Below are positions 1 through 6,238 of a DNA stretch of 10,271 nucleotides, piece after piece (within the stretch, counting starts at the first letter, position 1; each line of letters starts with the position of its first letter). The position numbers and the translations under genes are program-made. The notes below the pieces were generated by a model, which saw nothing but the letters and a program-made list of their open reading frames with translations, did no database searches and was not told where the DNA came from. The stretch lies in assembly GCA_022571135.1 (NCBI GenBank), contig JACZYK010000068.1, forward strand, positions 1 through 10,271, in the 5' to 3' direction. Source of the stretch: Bacteroidota bacterium. GTDB taxonomy: Bacteria; Bacteroidota; Rhodothermia; Rhodothermales; UBA10348.

Positions 1-103
1 CATCTAGTTCTTCGTCCGATAGAGACTCCAGATCGAGCGTCTCCTCGTCGTACAAATAGGAGACTTCTTCCTCGTGGGTGATTGTTTTAGTACGTGTCTT
101 CAT
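1..103 (-). CDS. Unidentified acidic protein, N-terminal fragment (runs off left edge)
   Basis: An open reading frame begins with ATG at 103 and stays open to the left edge, giving 34 residues. It starts MKTRTKTITHEEEV and continues with many Asp and Glu residues. There is no signal peptide, membrane segment or recognisable motif. It lies 52 bp downstream of the cyclo-ligase gene on the same strand, so the two may be co-transcribed. No Shine-Dalgarno sequence is visible before the ATG, so the start is tentative. I do not recognise the family and give no function. The even run of sense codons and its position directly behind a real gene are the only support. Confidence 0.45.
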   Translation of the reverse strand, partial: MKTRTKTITHEEEVSYLYDEETLDLESLSDEELD

Positions 104-155
104 TGGTTATGGCACCGTTTCCGGCGTGCTATCGTACGCGCTGCTGTCAATGAGG

Positions 156-755
156 TTACGTTTTTGTGAGATCGATGATCTCCTTCTCGGTAACAATCAG
201 CGAGACGGGCACATCAATCTCGTCGTGTGGCAATGCATCGACCACCCAGTCAGCAAAGATCGGACATATGACCGGGATTTTCAGCCCGGACAGAAATTCG
301 TCGTAGTAACCGTAGCCGTGGCCCAACCGGTATCCGCGCATGTCTACGACCAGAGCCGGCGCGACGATTAGGTCTATTTCATCCGTGCCTACGTCGTTGC
401 CGTTTACAGGTTCGTAGATTCCCCATCGGTTCAGGCGGAGCTGGTCGACGCCCGAGAATTCGACGTGTCTCAAACGTGGGCGTTCCGAAAGCTCCTTCGT
501 GAAGGCTGTCACGATCGGCAAGACTACCCTGAAGTCGTTACCGGCGAGTTCAATCAAAAACGATCTGATGTCCGGTTCTCGGCGCCCAAGTACAGGCCAG
601 AAAGCGTGTATCGTAGTTGCGCTGGAGATGAGTGCCAGGGAGCTCAGATTCCTACAAATCGAGCGGCTCGACGACCGATAGTCGAAATCGGACATCGAGT
701 CGCGACGCGACTTGAACAACTCGCGATATACGTTCTTTTCCCGGTATTCGCTCAT
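156..755 (-). CDS. 5-formyltetrahydrofolate cyclo-ligase (5,10-methenyltetrahydrofolate synthetase)
   Basis: This 199-residue protein has the usual length of the family, a cytoplasmic enzyme that uses ATP to convert 5-formyl-THF to 5,10-methenyl-THF and returns this storage folate to one-carbon metabolism. Visible signatures are the WGIYEP block (residues 111-116), the nucleotide/phosphate loop RLGHGYGYYD (143-152), which keeps the family's R-L-G-x-G-x-G-Y-Y-D pattern, and the ending ALPHDEIDVPVSLIVTE (174-190), which matches the typical 'LP.E.HDVPLD.IVTE'. The N-terminus carries the usual basic helix (RELFKSRRDSM). The start at ATG 755 is the first in frame that gives a normal N-terminus, although no good Shine-Dalgarno is seen. 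The gene is divergent from the AhpD-like gene. It is probably co-transcribed with the partial gene at the left edge. Family symbols vary (ygfA, fau, mthfs), so none is assigned. Confidence 0.9.
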   Translation of the reverse strand: MSEYREKNVYRELFKSRRDSMSDFDYRSSSRSICRNLSSLALISSATTIHAFWPVLGRREPDIRSFLIELAGNDFRVVLPIVTAFTKELSERPRLRHVEFSGVDQLRLNRWGIYEPVNGNDVGTDEIDLIVAPALVVDMRGYRLGHGYGYYDEFLSGLKIPVICPIFADWVVDALPHDEIDVPVSLIVTEKEIIDLTKT

Positions 756-922
756 TTATCTGTCTGGGAAGGGTCGGCGAACGAGCAACAACCTGACGAC
801 TACCCATCGGTCAAGGGCCTGATAACAGGCGGCTACAGGGCACTTTCAGGTAGCGTTAACAGGCCCGAATCAATTAAAACACTTTACCGGACATTAGGAT
901 CGTTTTCAACCTGCGGCAATGT

Positions 923-928
923 GAGGAG
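923..928 (+). promoter_or_regulatory. Shine-Dalgarno GAGGAG for the AhpD-like gene
   Basis: GAGGAG lies five bases before ATG 934, an ideal arrangement and one of the best ribosome binding sites in the window. It argues that translation starts at 934 even though that ATG is one frame away from the conserved part of the gene. It overlaps the region just after the only alternative in-frame start, GTG 921. Confidence 0.6.
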
Positions 929-933
929 TTTTC

Positions 934-1223
934 ATGCCCACTCCCGGTTTTTCAGTCTGGACTCGGCCGCCTACCGAGATGGAGCTCTCGACTCGAAAAC
1001 CAGGGAATCGTTGGGACTTGTTGCTTCCGTTGTTCGGAGGTGCGACGACTGCATCACATATCACATAATTTGGCGCATCGAGCACGGCTATTCGGATGCA
1101 GCGTTGGACAATGCGCTCAACGTAGCACTCATCGTTGGGGGTTCGATAGTGATCCCGCATCTTCGTCGAGCCGATGAGACGGCTGATCTCGCAAGGCGCC
1201 GTGAAGATACAGAGGATTCATAG
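934..1223 (+). CDS. AhpD-like carboxymuconolactone decarboxylase family protein, apparent -1 frameshift near its start
   Basis: The body of the gene, read in the frame ending at TAG 1221-1223, encodes an AhpD-type core. It has DGALDSKTRESLGLVAS, then CDDCITYH (Cys-x-x-Cys-x-x-x-His, the redox/proton-relay motif of AhpD-like proteins), then NALNVALIVGGSIVIPHLRR. Members are small helical proteins, peroxidase-linked or of unknown substrate. This frame has no ATG between 465 and its stop. The best start is ATG 934, preceded by GAGGAG (923-928) at 5-nt spacing, but it is in another frame and meets a stop at the TAA about 40 codons on. A shift by one base at the T5 run (948-952) joins them into a 96-residue protein starting MPTPGFFSLDSAAYRDGALD. 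The alternative is initiation at the in-frame GTG 921, which has no Shine-Dalgarno. Homologues as I recall them have about 15-20 more N-terminal residues, so the 5' end may be damaged. A strong terminator follows directly. Confidence 0.7.
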
Positions 1224-1234
1224 GCCGTCAGCCG

Positions 1235-1257
1235 GGATGCTCCAAGCATCCATTTTT
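1235..1257 (+). terminator. Rho-independent terminator after the AhpD-like gene
   Basis: The perfect inverted repeat GGATGCT (1235-1241) / AGCATCC (1245-1251) with loop CCA is followed by A and five T (1253-1257). It begins 11 bases after the TAG stop of the AhpD-like gene. It therefore closes that gene as its own transcript and separates it from ffh. Confidence 0.75.
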
Positions 1258-1272
1258 GCAGCCTGCGAGTGA

Positions 1273-1304
1273 TTTGGATGTACTTCTTGGACGCCGTAAC
1301 TTTA
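1273..1304 (+). promoter_or_regulatory. Candidate Bacteroidota-type promoter for the ffh operon
   Basis: TTTG (1273-1276), a 20-base spacer, then TAACTTTA (1297-1304). Bacteroidota housekeeping promoters use a -33 TTTG/TTG box and a -7 TAnnTTTG box about 19-21 bases apart. This site matches all but the last base of the second box. It lies downstream of the terminator at 1235-1257 and about 70 bases before the ffh start, which is where a promoter is expected. It can also be read loosely as a sigma-70 site (TTGGAT, 17 bases, TAACTT). Confidence 0.4.
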
Positions 1305-1375
1305 CTTGTCTGTACCATTATGGACAGAACCCCCATTTCCGGGTCAATTTAACCGTTTGATGGTAAGACGGACGC

Positions 1376-2740
1376 ATGTTTGAAAGTCTAAGCGAGAAAC
1401 TCGAAGGCGCATTAAAGTCCGTCAAAGGACAGGGGCGCATTACGGAGTTGAACATCGCGCAGACCATGCGGGAAATCCGTCGTGCGCTTCTCGATGCCGA
1501 CGTCAACTATCAAGTTGCGAAGGAGTTCACGGAGCGGGTCAAAGAGAAGGCGCTCGGGGAAAAGGTTCTGACGTCTATCGCGCCCGACCAGCAGCTTATC
1601 AAGATCATCCACGATGAGCTGGTGTACTTTCTGGGCGAGACACACGAAGGGATCGAACTTGCTGCACAACCGCCGACCGTTATTCTGATAGTGGGTTTGC
1701 AGGGATCCGGAAAGACAACGTTCTGCGCCAAACTGGCGCTGTACTTCAAATCGAACGGTCGAGCACCGATGTTGGCTGCAGCCGACGTTTACCGTCCGGC
1801 GGCTGTGGATCAACTCAAGATGCTAGCCGATGAGATTGGAGTACCGGTTTATTCGGTAGAAGAAGACGGCATAATCGTCCAGGATGCTGTTCGGGTTGCC
1901 AGTGAGGCGGTTTCGGCTGCCAGGAAACAGGCGCGCGACGTTCTCATCGTGGATACCGCCGGTCGTCTTCATGTCGACGAGGAGATGATGAAGGAGGTGA
2001 CCGACATCAAGTCCTCGATATCTCCTCACGAGATTCTTTTCGTCGTCGACAGTATGACGGGACAGGACGCCGTCAACACAGTGCTGGAATTCAATCAGCG
2101 ACTCGATTTTAGCGGAGTTGTTCTCACAAAACTTGATGGAGATACTCGGGGCGGCGCCGCGTTATCCATCCGTTCTGTTGTCAAGAAGCCGATTAAATTC
2201 GCGTCGACGGGAGAGAAGCTGGACGCATTGACTCCATTTCATCCCGAGAGGATGGCCCAGAGGATTCTGGGTATGGGCGATGTCGTTTCGTTCGTCGAGC
2301 GCGCGCGCGAACAGTTTGACGAAACGCAGGTTGAGAAGCTTCAGTCTAAAATCAGATCGGAGAGCTTCAACCTCGAAGACTTTCTCGATCAGCTGGGGCG
2401 TCTGCAGAAAATGGGATCTCTGACGGATCTCATCGGGATGATTCCGGGGGTCGGTCGCCATGTCGGAGAGATGGACCTGGACGATGATGCCTTCAAGCAC
2501 ATCGAGGCCATGATTCATTCGATGACGGTCGAAGAGCGGCGTAATCCGGATATCATAAACGGTAACAGGCGACGCAGAATCGCTGGCGGAAGCGGTCTTG
2601 AAGTTCGAGACGTCAATCAACTTCTCAAACAGTTCCGCGACATGAAAAAAATGATGAAGACCATGACGAAGCTCATGGGCAAAGGCCGGGCGGTGAACCT
2701 GGCTTCTCTTATGGGCGGTCGTGGAATCATTCAAAACTGA
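1376..2740 (+). CDS. ffh: Signal recognition particle protein Ffh (SRP54)
   Basis: Ffh binds signal sequences of nascent membrane and exported proteins together with 4.5S RNA and docks ribosomes on the FtsY receptor; both proteins are GTPases. At 454 residues the gene is full length. Domains are the N helical bundle (1-100), the G domain (about 101-295) and the methionine-rich M domain (about 300-454). GTPase motifs are GLQGSGKT (107-114), DVYRPAAVDQL (137-147), DTAGR (193-197), TKLDGDTRGGA (251-261) and STGEK (277-281). The M domain shows MGSLTDLIGMIPGVG (346-360), the RNA-binding stretch with PDIINGNRRRRIAGGSG (391-407) and the MKKMMKTMTKLMGKG helix (423-437). The start at ATG 1376 gives the standard N-terminus MFESLSEKLEGALK. 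It is the first gene of the ffh-rpsP-rimM-trmD-rplS block, and rpsP starts 23 bp after its stop. No SRP RNA gene is seen in the window. Confidence 0.98.
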   Translation: MFESLSEKLEGALKSVKGQGRITELNIAQTMREIRRALLDADVNYQVAKEFTERVKEKALGEKVLTSIAPDQQLIKIIHDELVYFLGETHEGIELAAQPPTVILIVGLQGSGKTTFCAKLALYFKSNGRAPMLAAADVYRPAAVDQLKMLADEIGVPVYSVEEDGIIVQDAVRVASEAVSAARKQARDVLIVDTAGRLHVDEEMMKEVTDIKSSISPHEILFVVDSMTGQDAVNTVLEFNQRLDFSGVVLTKLDGDTRGGAALSIRSVVKKPIKFASTGEKLDALTPFHPERMAQRILGMGDVVSFVERAREQFDETQVEKLQSKIRSESFNLEDFLDQLGRLQKMGSLTDLIGMIPGVGRHVGEMDLDDDAFKHIEAMIHSMTVEERRNPDIINGNRRRRIAGGSGLEVRDVNQLLKQFRDMKKMMKTMTKLMGKGRAVNLASLMGGRGIIQN

Positions 2741-2763
2741 AACAAACTAGGATAAAAAAGACA

Positions 2764-3519
2764 GTGGCAGTAAAGCTTCGTCTACGTAGGATGGGTCGTA
2801 AAAAGCGACCGATCTACGCCATTGTGGCGGCAGACTCGCGATCACCGCGGGATGGACGCTTCATCGAAGATCTAGGACGGTATGAACCACTCACTGAGCC
2901 TGCAACGACTCGTCTTAATGATGAGCGTGTCCTTTACTGGTTGAGCCAGGGTGCCCAACCTAGCGACACCGTGCGTTCAATACTGAGTAAACACGGGCTG
3001 ATGCTCGCGTTCCATATGAAACGCAAGGGCGCAGCCGAAGAAGATATCCGTGCGGCGGTTGAAACCCATCGGCTTCACAGGGCCGAAAAGGATCAGGCCG
3101 GCGTGAAAACCACGGCCAGGGATCGTCAGATTGCAGCCCTTGAGGAGGAAGAGAAGGTTGCCGCTGAACTCGCCGAAGAGGAGGCGAGGAAGCGGGCCGA
3201 AGCCGATGCCAAGGCAAAGGCGGACGCCGAGACAGCCAGGAAGGCGGCAGCCGAAGAGCGTGCCAGGGCTGCTGAGGAGGCCCGTACCGAGCAAGAGGCC
3301 GCAAACGTCGACCAGGCAGCCGCGGACGCTACGGCCGAGCAGGAGCCCGCTGAAGCCGCCGCCGAGGAGGCAGCCGCTGAAGCTCCGGCCGAGCAGGAGC
3401 CCGCTGAAGCCATTGCCGAGCAGGAGCCCGCTGAAGCCATTGCCGAGGAGGCAGCCGCTGAAGCTCCGGCCGAGCAGGAGCCCGCTGAAGAGGCATCTAA
3501 GGATGAAGACAAGGCCTAG
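2764..3519 (+). CDS. rpsP: Small ribosomal subunit protein bS16 with long Ala/Glu-rich C-terminal tail
   Basis: The first roughly 90 residues are a normal bS16, an assembly protein of the 30S body. Key stretches are MAVKLRLRRMGRKKRPIYAI, VAADSRSPRDGRFIEDLGRY (21-40) and LSQGAQPSDTVRSILSKHG (60-78). The start is GTG 2764, because no upstream ATG fits and the translation matches the family from residue 1. The protein is 251 residues, while typical bS16 is about 80-100 and Bacteroidota forms with similar tails are, as I recall, roughly 180. Residues 115-185 are rich in Lys, Arg, Glu and Ala and look like a long single helix or coiled coil. Residues 191-244 are six 9-residue repeats of the form AE(Q/E)xPAExx, ending in an acidic tail. 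The tail is probably surface-exposed and solvent-facing, with no known role. The gene follows ffh by 23 bp and precedes rimM by 32 bp. Confidence 0.95.
   Translation: MAVKLRLRRMGRKKRPIYAIVAADSRSPRDGRFIEDLGRYEPLTEPATTRLNDERVLYWLSQGAQPSDTVRSILSKHGLMLAFHMKRKGAAEEDIRAAVETHRLHRAEKDQAGVKTTARDRQIAALEEEEKVAAELAEEEARKRAEADAKAKADAETARKAAAEERARAAEEARTEQEAANVDQAAADATAEQEPAEAAAEEAAAEAPAEQEPAEAIAEQEPAEAIAEEAAAEAPAEQEPAEEASKDEDKA
3334..3495 (+). repeat. Tandem 81-bp duplication made of 27-bp units inside rpsP
   Basis: Two 81-bp blocks (3334-3414 and 3415-3495) are nearly identical at the DNA level. They differ mainly at one codon (GCC versus ATT) and in the last two codons. Each block is three 27-bp units. 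The 22-base core beginning GCCGAGCAGGAGCCC recurs at 3334, 3388, 3415 and 3469. The protein reads as six 9-residue units. Codon-level identity points to recent duplication or slippage rather than selection on amino acids alone. All units keep the reading frame. Confidence 0.9.
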
Positions 3520-3551
3520 GTCTTGTCGGATTCCGCTGACCCGAAGGAATT

Positions 3552-4085
3552 ATGTCAGTCCGGCCGGATGAACTGCGTGAGATTGGTCGCATCGTGCGGC
3601 CGCATGGCGTACTGGGTGAACTGAAGGTCGCTCCCGAGACCGACGATCCGGATCGCATACTTCAGTTGAACCGTGTGTATATCGGTGGGGATGAGTACTC
3701 GGCGTCACCCTTTGACATAAGATCAATTCGGACACAGGTGTCCAAATACGGCATTACGATCATACTCGCTTTGGAGGGATTATCGGATCGTTCTGCAGCC
3801 GATGCGTTTCGAAATCGAACCGTATATGCAGGAGTGGACGATCTGCCGCCGCTCGAAGAAGGCGAGTACTTCATCAGCGACCTGGTCGGACTGTCGGTAA
3901 ATACGGAAGACGGGACACTCATCGGCACGATTCGAGACGTACTTGATTTGCCGACACAGAAATTACTGGTCCTGCATAGAGAGAACGCCGATGATGCTAT
4001 GATTCCATTGGTACCCGAGTTCGTCACCGATATTGATATCGGAGCCGGCAGAGTAATCGTCAGACCGATCGAAGGGTTGATCTGA
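3552..4085 (+). CDS. rimM: Ribosome maturation factor RimM
   Basis: RimM helps mature the 3' domain (head) of 16S rRNA in the 30S subunit and binds uS19. The 177 residues are the standard length. The N-terminal RimM barrel holds IGRIVRPHGVLGELKV (11-26), the family hallmark. The C-terminal PRC-barrel begins at EYFISDLVGLSV (105-116) and ends with MIPLVPEFV (150-158) and VIVRPIEGL. ATG 3552 is preceded by AAGGA (3544-3548), at a rather short 3-base spacing. The gene sits between rpsP and trmD, its usual place in many bacteria. Confidence 0.96.
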   Translation: MSVRPDELREIGRIVRPHGVLGELKVAPETDDPDRILQLNRVYIGGDEYSASPFDIRSIRTQVSKYGITIILALEGLSDRSAADAFRNRTVYAGVDDLPPLEEGEYFISDLVGLSVNTEDGTLIGTIRDVLDLPTQKLLVLHRENADDAMIPLVPEFVTDIDIGAGRVIVRPIEGLI

Positions 4086-4129
4086 GTCAAACGGGATCGT
4101 CGCCTGATCTTGGAAATGCAGGATACTCG

Positions 4130-4879
4130 ATGCAACCGATGTTGATTGACATCATCACTGCCCTGCCGGGCATAGTAGAAGGACCTCTTGATCAGAGTAT
4201 CCTGAAGCGCGCAGTCGGAAAAAACCTGGTTCGTATTCGGGTGCACAATTTGAGAAATTTTACTACCGACAGGCATCGGCAGGTCGATGATTATCCTTTT
4301 GGCGGAGGGGCCGGAATGGTCCTGAAGCCGGAACCGATCTTTGCATGTATTGAAAAACTCCAGGCCGAAGCAGATGCCGAAGGCCGAACCGTGGATGAGA
4401 TTATCTATCTGTCCCCAGACGGTGAGCGCCTCTCGCAGCGTATGGTGAATGAGCTCTCCATGAAGCGACACCTCGTAATGTTGGCGGGGCACTATAAAGG
4501 CGTAGATCAGCGGGTGAGGGACCAACTGGTGACACGTGAGATATCTATCGGAGACTACGTGCTCAGTGGAGGGGAACTACCCACACTGGTGCTTGTAGAT
4601 GCGTTGATTCGCCTGTTGCCAGGTGTGCTCGGGGATGCATGTTCGGCGCTTTCTGATTCCTTTCAGGACAACTTGCTCGATGCGCCAACATATACGCGAC
4701 CGGCTGAATTTCGCGGTCTGGAAGTTCCGCATGTCCTGCGCTCGGGAGATCACAAAGCGATCTCAGAGTGGCGCGAAGCCGAGCGATTGAAAAAGACTTC
4801 GGAAAGGCGTCCGGATCTGCTCGAAATTGAAGAGCGACGACCGGACGATGCGGGGACCGAAATGAGAACTGAGAAATAG
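4130..4879 (+). CDS. trmD: tRNA (guanine-N1)-methyltransferase TrmD
   Basis: TrmD methylates G37 next to the anticodon of tRNAs reading C-starting codons, using S-adenosylmethionine, and so prevents +1 frameshifting. The 249 residues are of family length. Motifs are DDYPFGGGAGMVLKPEP (53-69), the knotted SAM-binding core with LAGHYKGVDQRV (118-129) and EISIGDYVLSGGELP (137-151), and the C-terminal FQDNLLDAPTYTRP and GLEVPHVLRSGDH stretches. R128 and D142 correspond by alignment to the catalytic Arg and Asp known in the E. coli enzyme. ATG 4130 is chosen because AGGA lies six bases upstream; Met4 is a less likely start. The gene is 44 bp after rimM and 25 bp before rplS. Confidence 0.97.
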   Translation: MQPMLIDIITALPGIVEGPLDQSILKRAVGKNLVRIRVHNLRNFTTDRHRQVDDYPFGGGAGMVLKPEPIFACIEKLQAEADAEGRTVDEIIYLSPDGERLSQRMVNELSMKRHLVMLAGHYKGVDQRVRDQLVTREISIGDYVLSGGELPTLVLVDALIRLLPGVLGDACSALSDSFQDNLLDAPTYTRPAEFRGLEVPHVLRSGDHKAISEWREAERLKKTSERRPDLLEIEERRPDDAGTEMRTEK

Positions 4880-4892
4880 AATTTTCGATTGT

Positions 4893-4899
4893 AGGAGGT
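4893..4899 (+). promoter_or_regulatory. Strong Shine-Dalgarno AGGAGGT for rplS
   Basis: AGGAGGT ends five bases before ATG 4905, the most complete ribosome binding site in the window. It fixes the bL19 start at 4905 rather than the internal Met6. The other genes of the block have weaker sites. Confidence 0.8.
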
Positions 4900-4904
4900 G
4901 CGCC

Positions 4905-5255
4905 ATGGCGACTGATTTGATGAACCTCGTCGAAACGACACAGGTTCGCGACGATATACCTGAATTTGAGGTGGGAGATACTGTCAATGTTCACGTACGT
5001 GTTATTGAAGGGGAGAAGGAGCGAATTCAGCAGTACCAGGGTATTGTGATCGCATTTAAGGGCTCAGGTGCCAGGCGGACGTTTACGGTTCGCAAAATAT
5101 CCAACGGAGTCGGTGTCGAGAGGATTTTCCCGTTGCACTCACCTCGACTCGCCAAGATTGAGGTTGTTCGTGCCGGTAGTGTGCGGCGCGCCAAGCTGTA
5201 CTATCTGCGCGAGCGCAAGGGTAAAGCTGCTCGTATCAAGGAGCGCAGGCGATAG
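4905..5255 (+). CDS. rplS: Large ribosomal subunit protein bL19
   Basis: bL19 lies at the subunit interface of the 50S particle and contributes to an intersubunit bridge. The 116-residue protein matches the family throughout: FEVGDTVNVHVRVIEGEKER (21-40), IQQYQGIVIAFKGSGARRTF (41-60), then SNGVGVERIFPLHSPRLAKI and the basic end with KLYYLRERKGKAARIKERRR. It is the last gene of the ffh-rpsP-rimM-trmD-rplS block and is followed 37 bp later by a hairpin terminator. Confidence 0.98.
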   Translation: MATDLMNLVETTQVRDDIPEFEVGDTVNVHVRVIEGEKERIQQYQGIVIAFKGSGARRTFTVRKISNGVGVERIFPLHSPRLAKIEVVRAGSVRRAKLYYLRERKGKAARIKERRR

Positions 5256-5292
5256 GAAATCGATCGTATTTAGTTTTTATATTCGCTGAGAG

Positions 5293-5323
5293 GCCGCCGG
5301 TGATCGACTCGCCGACGGCTTTT
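5293..5323 (+). terminator. Rho-independent terminator after rplS
   Basis: GCCGCCGGTG (5293-5302) pairs with CGCCGACGGC (5310-5319) around a 7-base loop, with one mismatch and one G-U pair, and is followed by TTTT (5320-5323). It begins 37 bases after the rplS stop. It marks the end of the ffh operon and separates it from smpB. Confidence 0.7.
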
Positions 5324-5489
5324 CGTATCCGTAGAAACGCACTGAGATCAATACTTGGAGTGCGCATCGGAATATCGTCTGTCAGTTCGGCGATATAATC
5401 TCTGCCAGTCTTAAAGAATTGCGCAACTACCTGTATTATTACGGCGAAGTAGGCGAGATACCGGATATCCCGTCGGAATTGACGTCCTT

Positions 5490-5954
5490 ATGAGCGACCG
5501 TGAGAAAATAGTAGCCTCTAATCGTAAGGCCAGGTACGAATATCACATCGACGACCGTCTTGAAGCGGGACTCGTACTGACCGGAACCGAAGTCAAATCC
5601 CTTCGTGCGGGGCAGGCGAATATCAAGGATGCTTATTGCTCTGCAGAGGGTGGAGAGATGCTCCTCAGGCAATGCCATATAGCTCCGTACGAATTCGGGA
5701 ACAGGGAAAACCACGATCCCCTCCGGCCAAGGAAGCTGCTGATGCATCGGCGTGAGATTGTGAAATGGTCGAAGGCCGTTCAGCAGAAAGGATTTACGAT
5801 TGTACCGCTCAAGTTATACTTCAAGAACGGTTACGCGAAGGTCGAGCTCGGACTCGCTCGCGGAAAGAAGCATTACGACAAGCGCGTGGATATCGCCGAT
5901 CGAGAGTCGAAGCGGCGCCTGGACCGGCTGACGAAAAGCGATTCGCAGTCCTGA
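5490..5954 (+). CDS. smpB: SsrA-binding protein SmpB
   Basis: SmpB binds tmRNA and delivers it to stalled ribosomes for trans-translation. The 154 residues match the family's length. The OB-fold starts with NRKARYEYHI (11-20) and GLVLTGTEVKSLRAGQANI (27-45), then RPRKLLMHRREI (79-90), GFTIVPLKLYFKNGYAKVEL (101-120) and the tmRNA-binding GLARGKKHYDKR (121-132). The basic tail after residue 133 is the part known to enter the mRNA channel. ATG 5490 gives a normal N-terminus; the Shine-Dalgarno is weak. A 166-bp spacer after the rplS terminator suggests its own promoter, but I could not identify one with confidence. No tmRNA gene is seen nearby. Confidence 0.97.
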   Translation: MSDREKIVASNRKARYEYHIDDRLEAGLVLTGTEVKSLRAGQANIKDAYCSAEGGEMLLRQCHIAPYEFGNRENHDPLRPRKLLMHRREIVKWSKAVQQKGFTIVPLKLYFKNGYAKVELGLARGKKHYDKRVDIADRESKRRLDRLTKSDSQS

Positions 5955-6064
5955 CGGCTACTTCGTACCGGAAGCGATTATCGCTTGCCCCGAGAAATGA
6001 AGGACCCCCGAAGTCTGTTAACCGGGCATCTGGTTCCGTCCGGAAGTCTAGCCGAACGGTTGGG

Positions 6065-6101
6065 ACCGTCAATGCAACCGGTGGACGGTTAATATCTTTT
6101 T
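6065..6101 (+). terminator. Possible terminator or attenuator downstream of smpB
   Basis: ACCGTC (6065-6070) can pair with GACGGT (6084-6089), and within that span AACCG (6076-6080) can instead pair with CGGTT (6086-6090). Five T follow at 6097-6101, six bases after the stem. Upstream, ACGGT (6056-6060) can pair with ACCGT (6065-6069), which would exclude the first stem. The T-run is offset from the stem, so this is weaker than the other two terminators. It lies 110 bp after smpB and just before the promoter-like site for the GWxTD gene. Confidence 0.3.
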
Positions 6102-6131
6102 CTGCGCTTCGTGGAAAGAACCCTACGTTTG
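6099..6131 (+). promoter_or_regulatory. Candidate Bacteroidota-type promoter for the GWxTD gene
   Basis: TACGTTTG (6124-6131) is an exact match to the -7 TAnnTTTG box. TTTC (6099-6102) stands 21 bases upstream as an imperfect -33 TTTG box. It lies about 108 bases before the start of the GWxTD gene in an otherwise non-coding spacer of 284 bp (5955-6238), in which I see no convincing gene. The imperfect upstream box limits confidence. Confidence 0.35.
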
Positions 6132-6238
6132 TATATGGCGTATTATCGGGCCACGTGATGGTGTCTCGTTTTCAGCGAGCCGTACACCGTTTCATTCACT
6201 TCATCCGAAGCGGTTCTGACAAGACGATTTGATGACCT

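Noticed and set aside
143..152. Possible active-site loop anomaly in the folate cyclo-ligase
   Set aside because: The coordinates given here are the window positions of the gene's neighbourhood only. On inspection residues 143-152 of the protein (RLGHGYGYYD) keep the R-L-G-x-G-x-G-Y-Y-D pattern, so the loop is normal.
817..830. GCCTG-ATAA-CAGGC inverted repeat in the divergent spacer as an operator
   Set aside because: A single 5-bp stem with no second copy and no promoter elements placed with confidence next to it; too weak to call.
465..920. Long in-frame upstream extension of the AhpD-like gene, opening at a GTG at 465
   Set aside because: Most of it is antisense to the cyclo-ligase gene, it has no ATG and its translation resembles no family. 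Only the part from about 934 on is supported.
2162..2734. 190-codon minus-strand frame opposite the end of ffh
   Set aside because: Antisense to the conserved M domain of Ffh, with no family resemblance; a by-product of codon use.
3334..3495. Regularly spaced direct repeats resembling a CRISPR array
   Set aside because: The repeats are in frame inside rpsP with a 27-bp period and no unique spacers; they encode the 9-residue protein repeats.
3662..4525. 287-codon open frame on the minus strand opposite rimM and trmD
   Set aside because: It lies fully antisense to two well-recognised genes and its translation shows no coherent domain.
5394..5399. TATAAT as a sigma-70 -10 box for smpB
   Set aside because: No matching -35 element lies 16-18 bases upstream, and a lone hexamer is easily due to chance.
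5972..5986. AAGCGA-TTA-TCGCTT hairpin just after smpB as a terminator
   Set aside because: The palindrome is perfect but is followed by GCCCC with no T-run, so it is not supported as a rho-independent terminator.
5765..6232. 155-codon plus-strand frame overlapping the end of smpB and the spacer
   Set aside because: More than a third is inside smpB in another frame, the rest is basic and low in conserved features, and it covers the hairpin and promoter-like region. No ribosome binding site was seen.
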